Source: Saprospiraceae bacterium (GTDB lineage Bacteria; Bacteroidota; Bacteroidia; Chitinophagales; Saprospiraceae). Taken from it: a DNA stretch of 40,522 bases. Where the stretch lies: assembly GCA_019634275.1 (NCBI GenBank), contig JAHQVP010000040.1, positions 1-40,522 of the forward strand, given 5' to 3'. Shown one piece after another: positions 31,612-39,446 of the stretch. A program made the position numbers and the translations under genes. Every line of letters begins with the position of its first letter. Position 1 is the stretch's first letter. The notes below the pieces were generated by a model. That model made no database searches. It saw nothing but the letters and a program-made list of their open reading frames with translations, and was not told the origin of the DNA.

Positions 31612-34599
31612 ATGCACTATCTGAAAAAACGAGCGATCTACTTGCTGGCCACCGCCATGGTGATGGTGGGAGCCACTTCTTGCGTTACCACAAAGAAGAA
31701 GGGCGATACTTCTAAATTGGGCAAGCTGTGGCACAACATGAACTCTCGATATAATGCACACTTCAATGCTGAAGTACTGCTTGACGAGACGCTCCTGGCA
31801 GTGGACAATGGTCATCAGGACATCTATTCGGAACCTCTGCCTGTGTACAAGTACATAGAGGTGGACGATCCACAGCAGTTTGCGGAGGACATGGATAAAG
31901 CCATCGAAAAGACGGCTATTGCCATTTCGATCCATCGTCCCAGCCATTGGACAGACGACAACTACCTCCTAATGGCAAAAGCCCAGTTCATCAAACAAGA
32001 CTATGAGTCTGCGGAGGCTACCTTGCGCTATTTGATTAAACACTACGACCCTGAAAATCTAGTGAAGGCCAGCAGCAGCCGAACGAATGCCCGATCGGCT
32101 GAGGAGCGCAAACTTCTGGCAAAGGAGAGGGCCAAGGAAAACAAAGTAGCGCAGAAAGAACGAGAGCAAAAGATCAAAGAAAGACGGAAAAGCGTCAATA
32201 AGTCCAGAAAGAAAAGCTCCAAAAAGAGTAAGAAAGCACGAGATAAGGAGAGACAAGCGAGAATCAAGGAGCGGCGCCAGCAGATAAAAGACAATCAGAA
32301 ACCCAACAGCAAGAAATCCGAAGAAGATGCGCCTGCTGAACCGGTCAGTACCGATAAGAAAGGCAAGAAAGCAAAGCAAGAACCATTTAGCGAGAATCCA
32401 GACCTTCCCAAGGTCAAGGGATCGCCAGAAAACTACTTTCTGAAACACAAACCCATTCATCAGGAGGCCCAGCTTTGGCTAGCGAAGACGCTGATTGAGC
32501 GTGATCGTTTTGGAGAAGCGGCTACCATCTTGAGAAATCTTGAACGAGACCCCAATACCTTTGAAGAGGTGAGGGAGGAAGCATTTGTAGTACGTGCTTA
32601 TAGTGCAATGAAACGGGGCTTGGAGGGAGACGCCGTTACTCCACTCGCCAATGCCTTGGAGATCGTAAAGGATCGTAAGCGCAAGGCAAGGCTCGCATTT
32701 ATTCTGGCCCAAGTACAGGAGGCCAACCGTTCCTATGCGGCTGCAGGAGCCTCCTATGATGAGGTAGTCCGTCTGAAGCCCGGTTATGAGATGACCTTCA
32801 ACGCAGACCTAAATAAGTCCATCATGTTGTGGAATGCTGGGCAGATGCCTGGCGCAGACTTTGACAAACGGTTGAAAAAGATGATTCGGGACGATAAGAA
32901 TACTGAGTATCTGGATCAATTATACTATGCCTTGGGGAATAAAGAGTACAAGGCTGGTAACATACCGGCCGCCATCTTTAACTACTCCAGTTCTGTACAG
33001 AAGAGTGCCGGCAATAAGGTGCAATTGACCGAATCGTACCATACGATGGCAACGATCTACTTTGAGGAGGAGGACTACATCAAGGCCAAATACTATTTCG
33101 ATAGTACGTTGACTGTGATGCCTAAGCATGATGAGCGGATCGCTGACGTCCGGATGTTCGCTAAGAATTTGAGTCAAATCGCCGCCAACCTCGAGGAGAT
33201 TGTTTTGCAAGACTCGTTGTTGGCTCTTGCCGAATTGCCAGAGAATGAATTGCGAAAGATGGCCAGCCGCATCAAGAAGGAACAAAAGAAAGCGGAGGCA
33301 ATAAAGCTCGCCAACAGTACCACTAACCAACCAGGTAGGGCTACATTGTCCCAGACCAGTCAACTTGCCGGTGCAGGCGGCCAGCAGAGCAGTTTCTTTG
33401 CATACAATGAAAAGCTACTAAAGAAAGGACAGCGCGACTTCGATCGAGAGTGGAGAGGGGTCCCTTTGGAGGACGATTGGCGTCGATCCAATAAAAGTTC
33501 GTTTGCCTCCACCGATTCCGGTGATGGGGAGGAAGGAGAGGAAGAACAGTCGTTGTCTAAGACCGAAGTAGAAGAGATATTTTCTGACGTTCCAAAGACA
33601 GATGCTGAAAAATTAGCAGCCAATAAGAAGATCGAAGATGCCCTTTACAAGCTTGGTCAGTTGTTTAGATCAGAACTGGAAAACAACCCCAAGTCAGTAG
33701 AGTCCCTTGAACAATTACTGAATCGATATCCGGCAACTGAGCATGAGCTGAATGCATTCTATCTCCTATTCGTAGCGTACAACGAGATGGGGAACACTGC
33801 TAAGGCCAACACGTATCGCGATCTGATTCTCAATAAACATCCCACTTCTGACTATGCCAGCTACATTAAGAACCCTTCTTTGCTGCAAAATCTGGAAAGT
33901 GAGGAGGATAAAATCGCCAGCTTCTATAAGGAGGTCTATGCCATGTACGAGGCCGGAAGAGTAAAACAGGCTTTCAATCAACTAGACGAATCCAAGAAAT
34001 CGTTCGGAACAAAGCATAAGCTGCAGTCGAAGTTTGCCTTTCTGAGTGCACTATGTGTAGGAAGGTTAAAGGGGAGGGAACCTTACATCAACGCACTAAA
34101 AGAACTGATTGCCAAGTACCCCAAGACAGAGGAAGAAAAAGAAGCCAAGGAGATCATAAGACTGCTGGGTGTGCGACTAGCAGATTTGGGTGGTGATGTC
34201 CAGGAGATCAATCCCGATGCATATTTTGCCTTAGAGCCCAACGACAAATTGCACTTTGCATTGGTGCCCATGAGGTCAAATAAGAATCTCAATCAAGGCC
34301 GGGTCAGCATTGCGGAGTACAACACCAAATTCCACAAGCTAGATCGCCTAACCATAGGGACGATCGTCTTAGATGATGGGGTGAAGAAGGTGCCGACCTA
34401 TGTAGTCAGAAGGTTCGATTCTCGCGAAAAGGCGATGGCCTACTACGAAGGGGTCATGAAAAACATCGAGGACTTCATACCCAATCAAGAAACGTACGAA
34501 GTCTATGTTGCCAGTCAGCGAAACTACCGCAAGATTGTACAACTCAAGTCGATGGATTTGTACCGAGAATTCTTCGTTCGGGAATACTTGAGCAAATAA
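31612..34599 (+). CDS. porW: PorW/SprE-like TPR lipoprotein of the type IX secretion system
   Basis: The 995-residue product has a lipoprotein signal (MVGATSC, Cys24). The region after it (HNMNSRYNAHFNAEVLLDE, ILLMAKAQFIKQDYESAEATLRYLI) matches SprE/PorW, a periplasmic lipoprotein that links T9SS motor and outer-membrane parts. Tetratricopeptide repeats occupy residues about 110-145 and 285-500, and again about 665-760 (LGQLFRSELENNPKSVESLEQLL, AFYLLFVAYNEMGNTAKANTYRDLIL). A very basic, low-complexity insertion (residues about 160-260, rich in KER, KKSSKKSKK, RQARIKERRQQ) splits the first repeat block. The C-terminus (about 870-995) is a globular domain with repeated FALVPMRSN- and EVYVASQRNYR-type strands. 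It stands alone as a + strand gene between minus-strand envelope genes. Confidence 0.85.
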   Translation: MHYLKKRAIYLLATAMVMVGATSCVTTKKKGDTSKLGKLWHNMNSRYNAHFNAEVLLDETLLAVDNGHQDIYSEPLPVYKYIEVDDPQQFAEDMDKAIEKTAIAISIHRPSHWTDDNYLLMAKAQFIKQDYESAEATLRYLIKHYDPENLVKASSSRTNARSAEERKLLAKERAKENKVAQKEREQKIKERRKSVNKSRKKSSKKSKKARDKERQARIKERRQQIKDNQKPNSKKSEEDAPAEPVSTDKKGKKAKQEPFSENPDLPKVKGSPENYFLKHKPIHQEAQLWLAKTLIERDRFGEAATILRNLERDPNTFEEVREEAFVVRAYSAMKRGLEGDAVTPLANALEIVKDRKRKARLAFILAQVQEANRSYAAAGASYDEVVRLKPGYEMTFNADLNKSIMLWNAGQMPGADFDKRLKKMIRDDKNTEYLDQLYYALGNKEYKAGNIPAAIFNYSSSVQKSAGNKVQLTESYHTMATIYFEEEDYIKAKYYFDSTLTVMPKHDERIADVRMFAKNLSQIAANLEEIVLQDSLLALAELPENELRKMASRIKKEQKKAEAIKLANSTTNQPGRATLSQTSQLAGAGGQQSSFFAYNEKLLKKGQRDFDREWRGVPLEDDWRRSNKSSFASTDSGDGEEGEEEQSLSKTEVEEIFSDVPKTDAEKLAANKKIEDALYKLGQLFRSELENNPKSVESLEQLLNRYPATEHELNAFYLLFVAYNEMGNTAKANTYRDLILNKHPTSDYASYIKNPSLLQNLESEEDKIASFYKEVYAMYEAGRVKQAFNQLDESKKSFGTKHKLQSKFAFLSALCVGRLKGREPYINALKELIAKYPKTEEEKEAKEIIRLLGVRLADLGGDVQEINPDAYFALEPNDKLHFALVPMRSNKNLNQGRVSIAEYNTKFHKLDRLTIGTIVLDDGVKKVPTYVVRRFDSREKAMAYYEGVMKNIEDFIPNQETYEVYVASQRNYRKIVQLKSMDLYREFFVREYLSK

Positions 34600-34643
34600 G
34601 AGGAGCGCTTGGGCTCTTACCTATGTTCCCCCGCCGTCAACCG

Positions 34644-35045
34644 TCATTTTGCCTTATCGATCGATGGACTGACTGCATAGTTTAAGCGATTCAGCAAGAC
34701 CACTTCATAGACGGTATACACCACGTAGAGGACTAAGAATGGAATGACGAACAAATTGCCGTTGGGCTTTGCCAATTCCTGGTAGGCAATGATGATCGCT
34801 GCACAGCTCACGAGTTTAATCATCACGGCAGCGAGGATTAGCTGGGTCAGGCTATTTGGATTCGAACTATGTGCTGCCCTGCTCCCAATCAGGTAGATGG
34901 CAATGGTCAGCAACGTAAAAAATGCGAGACTGCCCCAGGAAAGTCCTTGATGTCTGGAGAGTCCAGGAAACTGGTTTAACAACAGGATCAGGACAGCGCC
35001 GCTAAGGGTTATGATTCCACATTCTATGATAAAACGCTTGCCCAC
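34644..35045 (-). CDS. four-helix membrane protein, AtpI-like position
   Basis: A GTG start at 35045 shares its first base with the last base of the atpZ stop codon (TAGTG), so translation is coupled. The 133-residue protein has four membrane helices (about residues 7-25, 38-54, 70-90, 98-118) and a short polar tail. In Bacteroidota a protein of this kind sits between atpZ and atpB and is regarded as a possible ATP-synthase assembly factor similar to AtpI. Here no ATP-synthase subunit genes follow; the next gene is the convergent PorW-like gene. Function by position only. Confidence 0.65.
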   Translation of the reverse strand: MGKRFIIECGIITLSGAVLILLLNQFPGLSRHQGLSWGSLAFFTLLTIAIYLIGSRAAHSSNPNSLTQLILAAVMIKLVSCAAIIIAYQELAKPNGNLFVIPFLVLYVVYTVYEVVLLNRLNYAVSPSIDKAK

Positions 35046-35278
35046 TACTTGCTGCTTTTGCGATTGAGATCAACGTAAAGCTTGAAAAAGAACAAGCAAA
35101 GAAAGACCATGGCCAAAATGGCAGTGAAAACGGGCTGATCCATCTCAAAATATTTGTCGAGCCGATCGCCGAGAAAGATGCCAACAAGTATATAGGCTAT
35201 AATCTGGAAAGCCATCCCTGAGTACTTCAGGTAGGCATTGTCTTTTATCTTGCTTTTGGGATCATTTGACTTCGCCAT
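35045..35278 (-). CDS. atpZ: AtpZ/AtpI family protein
   Basis: The start at 35278 gives a 77-residue protein with a charged N-terminus (MAKSNDPKSKIKDNAYLKYS) and two membrane helices. GMAFQIIAYILVGIFLGDRLDKYF is the AtpZ signature, with the conserved GDRLD after the first helix. AtpZ is an accessory of the F-type ATP synthase, with a suggested role in assembly or in magnesium/calcium handling. Its 5' end overlaps the bactofilin gene by 17 bases and its stop overlaps the next start, so the three are one translational unit. Confidence 0.9.
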   Translation of the reverse strand: MAKSNDPKSKIKDNAYLKYSGMAFQIIAYILVGIFLGDRLDKYFEMDQPVFTAILAMVFLCLFFFKLYVDLNRKSSK

Positions 35279-35714
35279 TGGATTCCTCCACCAGGCTGTC
35301 AATCATGATTTCTTCTTTGAGGGCTGCTGGTGGGCTGTTTCTTTCGCCCATCACACATTTAACATCAAATACCGACCCTGCCTGAACCTGCAGCTTTCCG
35401 GTGGTCACATCGCCTTCTATCACCGCACCTTCTCGTACCTCCAGAACATCATGGATGTCCAGTTTGCCATTGAAGGTCCCTTCGATAATGGCGTTTTGAC
35501 AGACGATGTCACCATTGAAATTGCCTGCTGGACCAATGATGACGCGAGCCTTACAGGTCAGATTGCCTACGAAGACGCCGTCTATCCTAAAATCGTTTTC
35601 TGAAGTGATGGTGCCCTCTACACGAGTTCCTGCCACTAAGCTGTTATGCTGAGCAGAAGATGTAGAGCTGCGTTGTACCGTGGTGGTTGTTGAATTTTCT
35701 TTCTTACCAAACAT
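35262..35714 (-). CDS. bactofilin (polymer-forming cytoskeletal protein)
   Basis: The 150-residue protein has a short polar tail of about 27 residues, then the bactofilin beta-helix core (residues about 28-120): VAGTRVEGTITSENDFRIDGVFVGNLTCKARV, GDIVCQNAIIEGTFNGKLDI and VEGDVTTGKLQVQAGSVFDV show the repeating G-x-(I/V) strands. A short acidic C-terminus follows (SLVEESNGEVK). Bactofilins form nucleotide-free filaments under the membrane that shape cells and place cell-wall enzymes such as M23 endopeptidases. It is the first gene of the bactofilin-atpZ-AtpI-like unit. Confidence 0.94.
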   Translation of the reverse strand: MFGKKENSTTTTVQRSSTSSAQHNSLVAGTRVEGTITSENDFRIDGVFVGNLTCKARVIIGPAGNFNGDIVCQNAIIEGTFNGKLDIHDVLEVREGAVIEGDVTTGKLQVQAGSVFDVKCVMGERNSPPAALKEEIMIDSLVEESNGEVK

Positions 35715-35785
35715 CCTTTAATTACCTTTCTTGAGTTAGGAAATGCGAGTGCGCTCCCAGAACCGAAAGTTAGGAAAATATTTGA

Positions 35786-36868
35786 TCAGAAATTGGGACA
35801 GTAGACACCTCTGTTTTCAGCGCCGCATAACGTATAGACCAAAGAGAACTCAAACGCACCATTGCCATTGCTGGCCGTGCGAAGTGGTGAGACATTCCAA
35901 TCGTAAGAGAATCCAAGATTAAAACTCTCATACTCAAACCTTGCCGAGATGATGACTGCATCAGCACCGAGCTGAGCTTGATTGGGATCGTCCGCTAAGA
36001 AGTAGTTATTTACTAGACGGGTCCAGAGCCCCAGTTGAAAAGTATTGGTGGTCTGATTGCTTTGAGCAAGGTGGAATCGAAAACTGGTTCCAAGATTCAG
36101 CAAGAATGATGGACCCTGCTTGAAGGCCACTACACCGGGCACGAGGCCCAGATTTTCAGTCAGATTAAACTCGCCGCCTGCATGTGCGGTATACTTGGTG
36201 AAGATGGAAACCAACGAATCATTCGTGAAAGACACATTAGGTCGATTCAGGTGGTGGACTGCAACGCCGCCATAAAAATTCGTATTCTCATCCAGGACAG
36301 AAAACCACAACAATCCCGCAGATACATCAGCGAATAGGAAATTGTCCCTGCCAATGTCCTCCTGCGAGGGTAAATTAGGATCAAATCCTCCCTCACCATC
36401 GTGCTGGGTCCCAAATTGAAGTTTGAGAAAATCGATCGAGCGTTGACCAAGACCAGCATCAGCTCCTACCACCAAATAATGTGCTTGTCGTCGGCCCCCT
36501 GCCATTTTGCGACTGTAGGACCCTGACAATCGCGCCTGTAGCGTCTGAAAGTCTGCTGATCCGGCTACATCACCCCATAAAGTGCCCCCCACACCAAAGT
36601 AGTCAAACTGACCAACGGGAATCTTTTGATCGTAACTGGCAGAATATGTGCTAAAGGAGTTGGACTGCAATATGCTGGCCCATTGGTTTCGATAGTTGGC
36701 CACAAATCGCTGGTTGCAATTCATCACTCCGGTCAATGCCGGATTGAGGTTCAGTGGCGACATATAAAACTGAGAGAAGTGTATATCCTGACCAGAGACA
36801 TTGCCGGACAGCAATATGCCTAGGATCAATACACCAGCGGATAGGACTTTCTGTACGGTAACTTTCAT
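35786..36868 (-). CDS. PorP/SprF family type IX secretion outer-membrane protein
   Basis: The 360-residue protein has a signal peptide (to about residue 26, VSGQ), then the family start DIHFSQFYMSPLNLNPALTGVMNCNQRFVANYRNQWASI. The remainder is a beta-barrel with alternating strands (FDYFGVGGTLWGDVAGSADFQ, FNLGFSYDWNVSPLR) and ends in a terminal aromatic strand, FEFSLVYTL, before CGAENRGVYCPNF. PorP/SprF proteins attach surface proteins or T9SS substrates at the outer membrane; most genomes have many copies, often beside a dedicated giant adhesin. No such adhesin is adjacent, so this is a free-standing copy. Confidence 0.94.
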   Translation of the reverse strand: MKVTVQKVLSAGVLILGILLSGNVSGQDIHFSQFYMSPLNLNPALTGVMNCNQRFVANYRNQWASILQSNSFSTYSASYDQKIPVGQFDYFGVGGTLWGDVAGSADFQTLQARLSGSYSRKMAGGRRQAHYLVVGADAGLGQRSIDFLKLQFGTQHDGEGGFDPNLPSQEDIGRDNFLFADVSAGLLWFSVLDENTNFYGGVAVHHLNRPNVSFTNDSLVSIFTKYTAHAGGEFNLTENLGLVPGVVAFKQGPSFLLNLGTSFRFHLAQSNQTTNTFQLGLWTRLVNNYFLADDPNQAQLGADAVIISARFEYESFNLGFSYDWNVSPLRTASNGNGAFEFSLVYTLCGAENRGVYCPNF

Positions 36869-36947
36869 GGGCTTTGTAAAAATAGCGCTCTGGGCACGTT
36901 TTGTTCGCCTCTTTGTAAATACTTAACACTAAACGCAGGCAAAAAAA

Positions 36948-36955
36948 CAAAAGTA
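36948..36955 (-). promoter_or_regulatory. -7 element TACTTTTG of the porP/sprF gene
   Basis: A perfect TAnnTTTG on the minus strand, about 80 bases before the start at 36868, in the 103-base gap after the protease gene. No convincing -33 element lies upstream. Confidence 0.4.
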
Positions 36956-36971
36956 TCCGGTTGAAGACGGT

Positions 36972-38063
36972 CTAGGTAACCTCTTTCCACATAGCACCGT
37001 ACTCTTCAACTAAGATATTATCATAATAATCCGCCTTGCGAAAGAGGTGTTTCATCAGCCAGGCGGCCGTTTCAACGTTAAGATAGCGATCAAAAATGAT
37101 CAGAGAAAGTATGATTTCATTGCCACGCACGCTCAAAGACAGGTTTTCCAAATGATAATTTTGCCTGAGTAGGTAGTTGTAGATGGGCTTAATATTGGCA
37201 CGAGGGAGATCAGCAAGTACGGCATCACCAATGATCAACCCGCTGTCTTCGTGATAGGCCATCGTGATCTTGGCGCTGCCTTCATTGATCTGCCAATGAT
37301 TGGGGCCGATGCGTGCCAGTTCTACATCATGTCCTAATTGAGTAAGGGTGGTCTCAATAGTCTTATTGACCCCCACTGCCTCATATTCGTCCACCTTGTT
37401 GGGGAAAATGGCCTTCGTCCCGCAGATCGTGCAATACTGATCCTCCACCATTTTTTCGGATAGAATGTTGGAGCAGGAACTGCACCGAAGCGCAAATCGT
37501 GTTTCGATCTTCAGATAGTCATCAAGGGCTTCGCGTAGAAGTGCGGCAGGAAGCGAAAACCCTATGTTGTTTCCATCCTTAACAATAAAGGTGTTAACGC
37601 CAGCAATTTCTCCCTGATGCGTGACCAAAGGTCCGCCACTATTGCCGGGATTTAGCGCTGCGTCATGTTGCAAATAGCGAATCCCCTGCATGTGATGCGC
37701 GGCATTGGATATGATGCCATTGGTGGTTGTAAACTTAAGCCCATATGGGTGTCCAATAGCCAGTACACTCTCGCCTTCATCTAGCGAACGTCCAGTCAAT
37801 AGCGGGACATCGGTGCTGTCACGCAATCCTCTCGGACTGGCAAGAAAAGCCAAATCCAGTTTGCTGTCAAGAAACAAGACATCGACAATTTGCTTGTCAA
37901 AAGCAGATCCATTGACGACGACTCGTCGGTTGTCTCTCACCACATGCTCGTTGGTGACAATCAAATTTTCACTGGGGATGAGAAAACCCGTTCCGGTATT
38001 GTACGGAGTGGCGATCTGGACAATCACCAACTTAAGCTGCTCGATTACCTCTGCAATTGCCAT
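36972..38063 (-). CDS. trypsin-like serine protease with zinc ribbon and YbjN-like C-terminal domain
   Basis: Residues 1 to about 185 are a trypsin-like (S1C/HtrA-type) protease with an intact triad: His40 in VTNEHVV, Asp70 in LDLAFL and Ser142 in NPGNSGGPLV. Unlike HtrA/DegP there is no PDZ domain and no visible signal peptide or membrane segment, so it is probably cytoplasmic. Residues 194-214 form a zinc ribbon (C194-x2-C197 ... C211-x2-C214). Residues about 226-363 look like a YbjN/type III chaperone-like fold (TIETTLTQLGHDVELARIGPNHWQINEGSAKITMAYHED). Its ATG directly follows the stop of the 441-residue gene (TAA-ATG), so the two are coupled. The combination suggests regulated protein cleavage or binding; its target is unknown. 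Confidence 0.85.
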   Translation of the reverse strand: MAIAEVIEQLKLVIVQIATPYNTGTGFLIPSENLIVTNEHVVRDNRRVVVNGSAFDKQIVDVLFLDSKLDLAFLASPRGLRDSTDVPLLTGRSLDEGESVLAIGHPYGLKFTTTNGIISNAAHHMQGIRYLQHDAALNPGNSGGPLVTHQGEIAGVNTFIVKDGNNIGFSLPAALLREALDDYLKIETRFALRCSSCSNILSEKMVEDQYCTICGTKAIFPNKVDEYEAVGVNKTIETTLTQLGHDVELARIGPNHWQINEGSAKITMAYHEDSGLIIGDAVLADLPRANIKPIYNYLLRQNYHLENLSLSVRGNEIILSLIIFDRYLNVETAAWLMKHLFRKADYYDNILVEEYGAMWKEVT

Positions 38064-39389
38064 TTAACGTGCTTTGGTGAGGTCTAGATTTGCCACCATC
38101 TGCAAAAAACTCTTTGCAAAGGCCGCCTTGTTCGTATAACGGAGCTCCTTGAGAGTGGGATCCAATTGGGGATACACCTCTCGATGCCTCTTGATGATGC
38201 TCTCGATGGCATCCTCAATCTCATCCTTGACTAAGGTTCCTTCCTTGGTGTATGTAAACTGAAACCCCAATCGGTGAAAAAATCCCTGGTGCATGATTTG
38301 AAGATACAATTGCAGCAGATCTCGATCAGGTTTCGCCAAACTGTAGTAAAACAAACTGTAACCCACAATGTATCCAGGGATAGCCAAAGCGACCGCTTCA
38401 TAGTTGTTCTCCTGGTACCAATCCATCGTCCCCAATTCCCCTTGAATAAATTCTTTCAATCTTGCATGGGTCGAGGGATTGGTGATGCCAAAGGTCGAAA
38501 CGGTATCATACAATTCTTCCCGAATCTTGGCGTCTGGTCGTGCAGCGATGTCACGGAATTCCTTGATCAGCTTACTGTTCTTTTCTCGAGCAGATGCTTT
38601 ATCTGCTGCAAAGTAGAGCCGGTGCATCCGTTCAAAAGACTCCATGGTGGCCCCTTCTGGTCGAACAAAAAAATCAAGTCTGTAGATCAGCTCCAGCAAG
38701 AGGTAGGTAATGCCCCCCGGATATTGACTGGCACTGAGTTTGCCGTGCTCTACTTCATGCAGGGTCTTTTCGATTTCTGATTTAAGGTAGGATGACTTTA
38801 TTTCACGTTCTTCCTGATCTAAGGGGGTGATGTGTGCACTGTTTACTTGCTCCAAGACCTCAAATTCCTCGACGAGCAAATCATCTTGCTTGTCGGCTGC
38901 TAGCGCAATCTCTTTGAGGGCATAGTAGATTTTGTAGGGAGATGCATCAAGCGACAGCGTATCAAATACAATCGAGATATCCCCCTCATCATCAATGCAG
39001 TATCGGCCGTACTTGAGGTTGTAGTTGTTTTCGACCAGTCGCCGGAGAAAACCAATGTTGAGCTCATGAGTGCGTGCGATCTTACTCTCCGCTTTCAATT
39101 TCTTGGCATTGGCGTATCCCCGTATCTCTTTGGATCCCTGATAGAATAGAAATTCTATCTGGTCGTCTTTCTCGGATACTTTGACGTTGTCTTCCTTTTC
39201 ATCACGTAGGTAGTCAAAAAATGCCCGATACGAGTCCAGGAATTCCTCTTGTTCAAAGTAGGCTATGGCTTCGTCCCACCGATCATACTTTGCCTCTGCC
39301 TTGTACACATCCGTATATCTTCCGAAACGAATAGAGGGCTGAGGAACCGCATCCTCACGTGAGGAGAATATTTTAGAAAAGAAGCTCAT
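38064..39389 (-). CDS. unrecognised 441-residue cytoplasmic protein, possibly YbjN-like
   Basis: I do not recognise this family with confidence. No signal peptide or clear membrane helix is visible. Residues about 30-180 (AEAKYDRWDEAIAYFEQEEFLDSYRAF, QIEFLFYQGSKEIRGYANAKKLKA, LKYGRYCIDDEGDISIVFDT, YALKEIALAADK) show a pattern of beta-strands between helices that resembles two YbjN/secretion-chaperone-like units. Residues about 200-441 are mainly helical and rich in charged residues (SYLKSEIEKTLHEVEHGKL, REKNSKLIKEFRDIAAR, GYIVGYSLFYYSLAKPDRDLLQLYLQIMHQG). The gene abuts the protease gene with no space, so the proteins probably act together. The shared YbjN-like appearance of the two is the main clue. 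Confidence 0.7.
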   Translation of the reverse strand: MSFFSKIFSSREDAVPQPSIRFGRYTDVYKAEAKYDRWDEAIAYFEQEEFLDSYRAFFDYLRDEKEDNVKVSEKDDQIEFLFYQGSKEIRGYANAKKLKAESKIARTHELNIGFLRRLVENNYNLKYGRYCIDDEGDISIVFDTLSLDASPYKIYYALKEIALAADKQDDLLVEEFEVLEQVNSAHITPLDQEEREIKSSYLKSEIEKTLHEVEHGKLSASQYPGGITYLLLELIYRLDFFVRPEGATMESFERMHRLYFAADKASAREKNSKLIKEFRDIAARPDAKIREELYDTVSTFGITNPSTHARLKEFIQGELGTMDWYQENNYEAVALAIPGYIVGYSLFYYSLAKPDRDLLQLYLQIMHQGFFHRLGFQFTYTKEGTLVKDEIEDAIESIIKRHREVYPQLDPTLKELRYTNKAAFAKSFLQMVANLDLTKAR

Positions 39390-39446
39390 CCGGTGGATCT
39401 GAAGCTGGAGCGGCGAAAAATACAGAAAATAACCCTGTAATGGATG

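Noticed and set aside
32043..32460. Leu/Phe-rich minus-strand frames that look like membrane proteins
   Set aside because: They are the complement of the Lys/Glu-rich insertion of the PorW-like gene, whose codons read backwards as Leu and Phe.
34597..34619. Possible terminator hairpin after the PorW-like gene
   Set aside because: Only six base pairs can form around an overlong loop and no T run follows.
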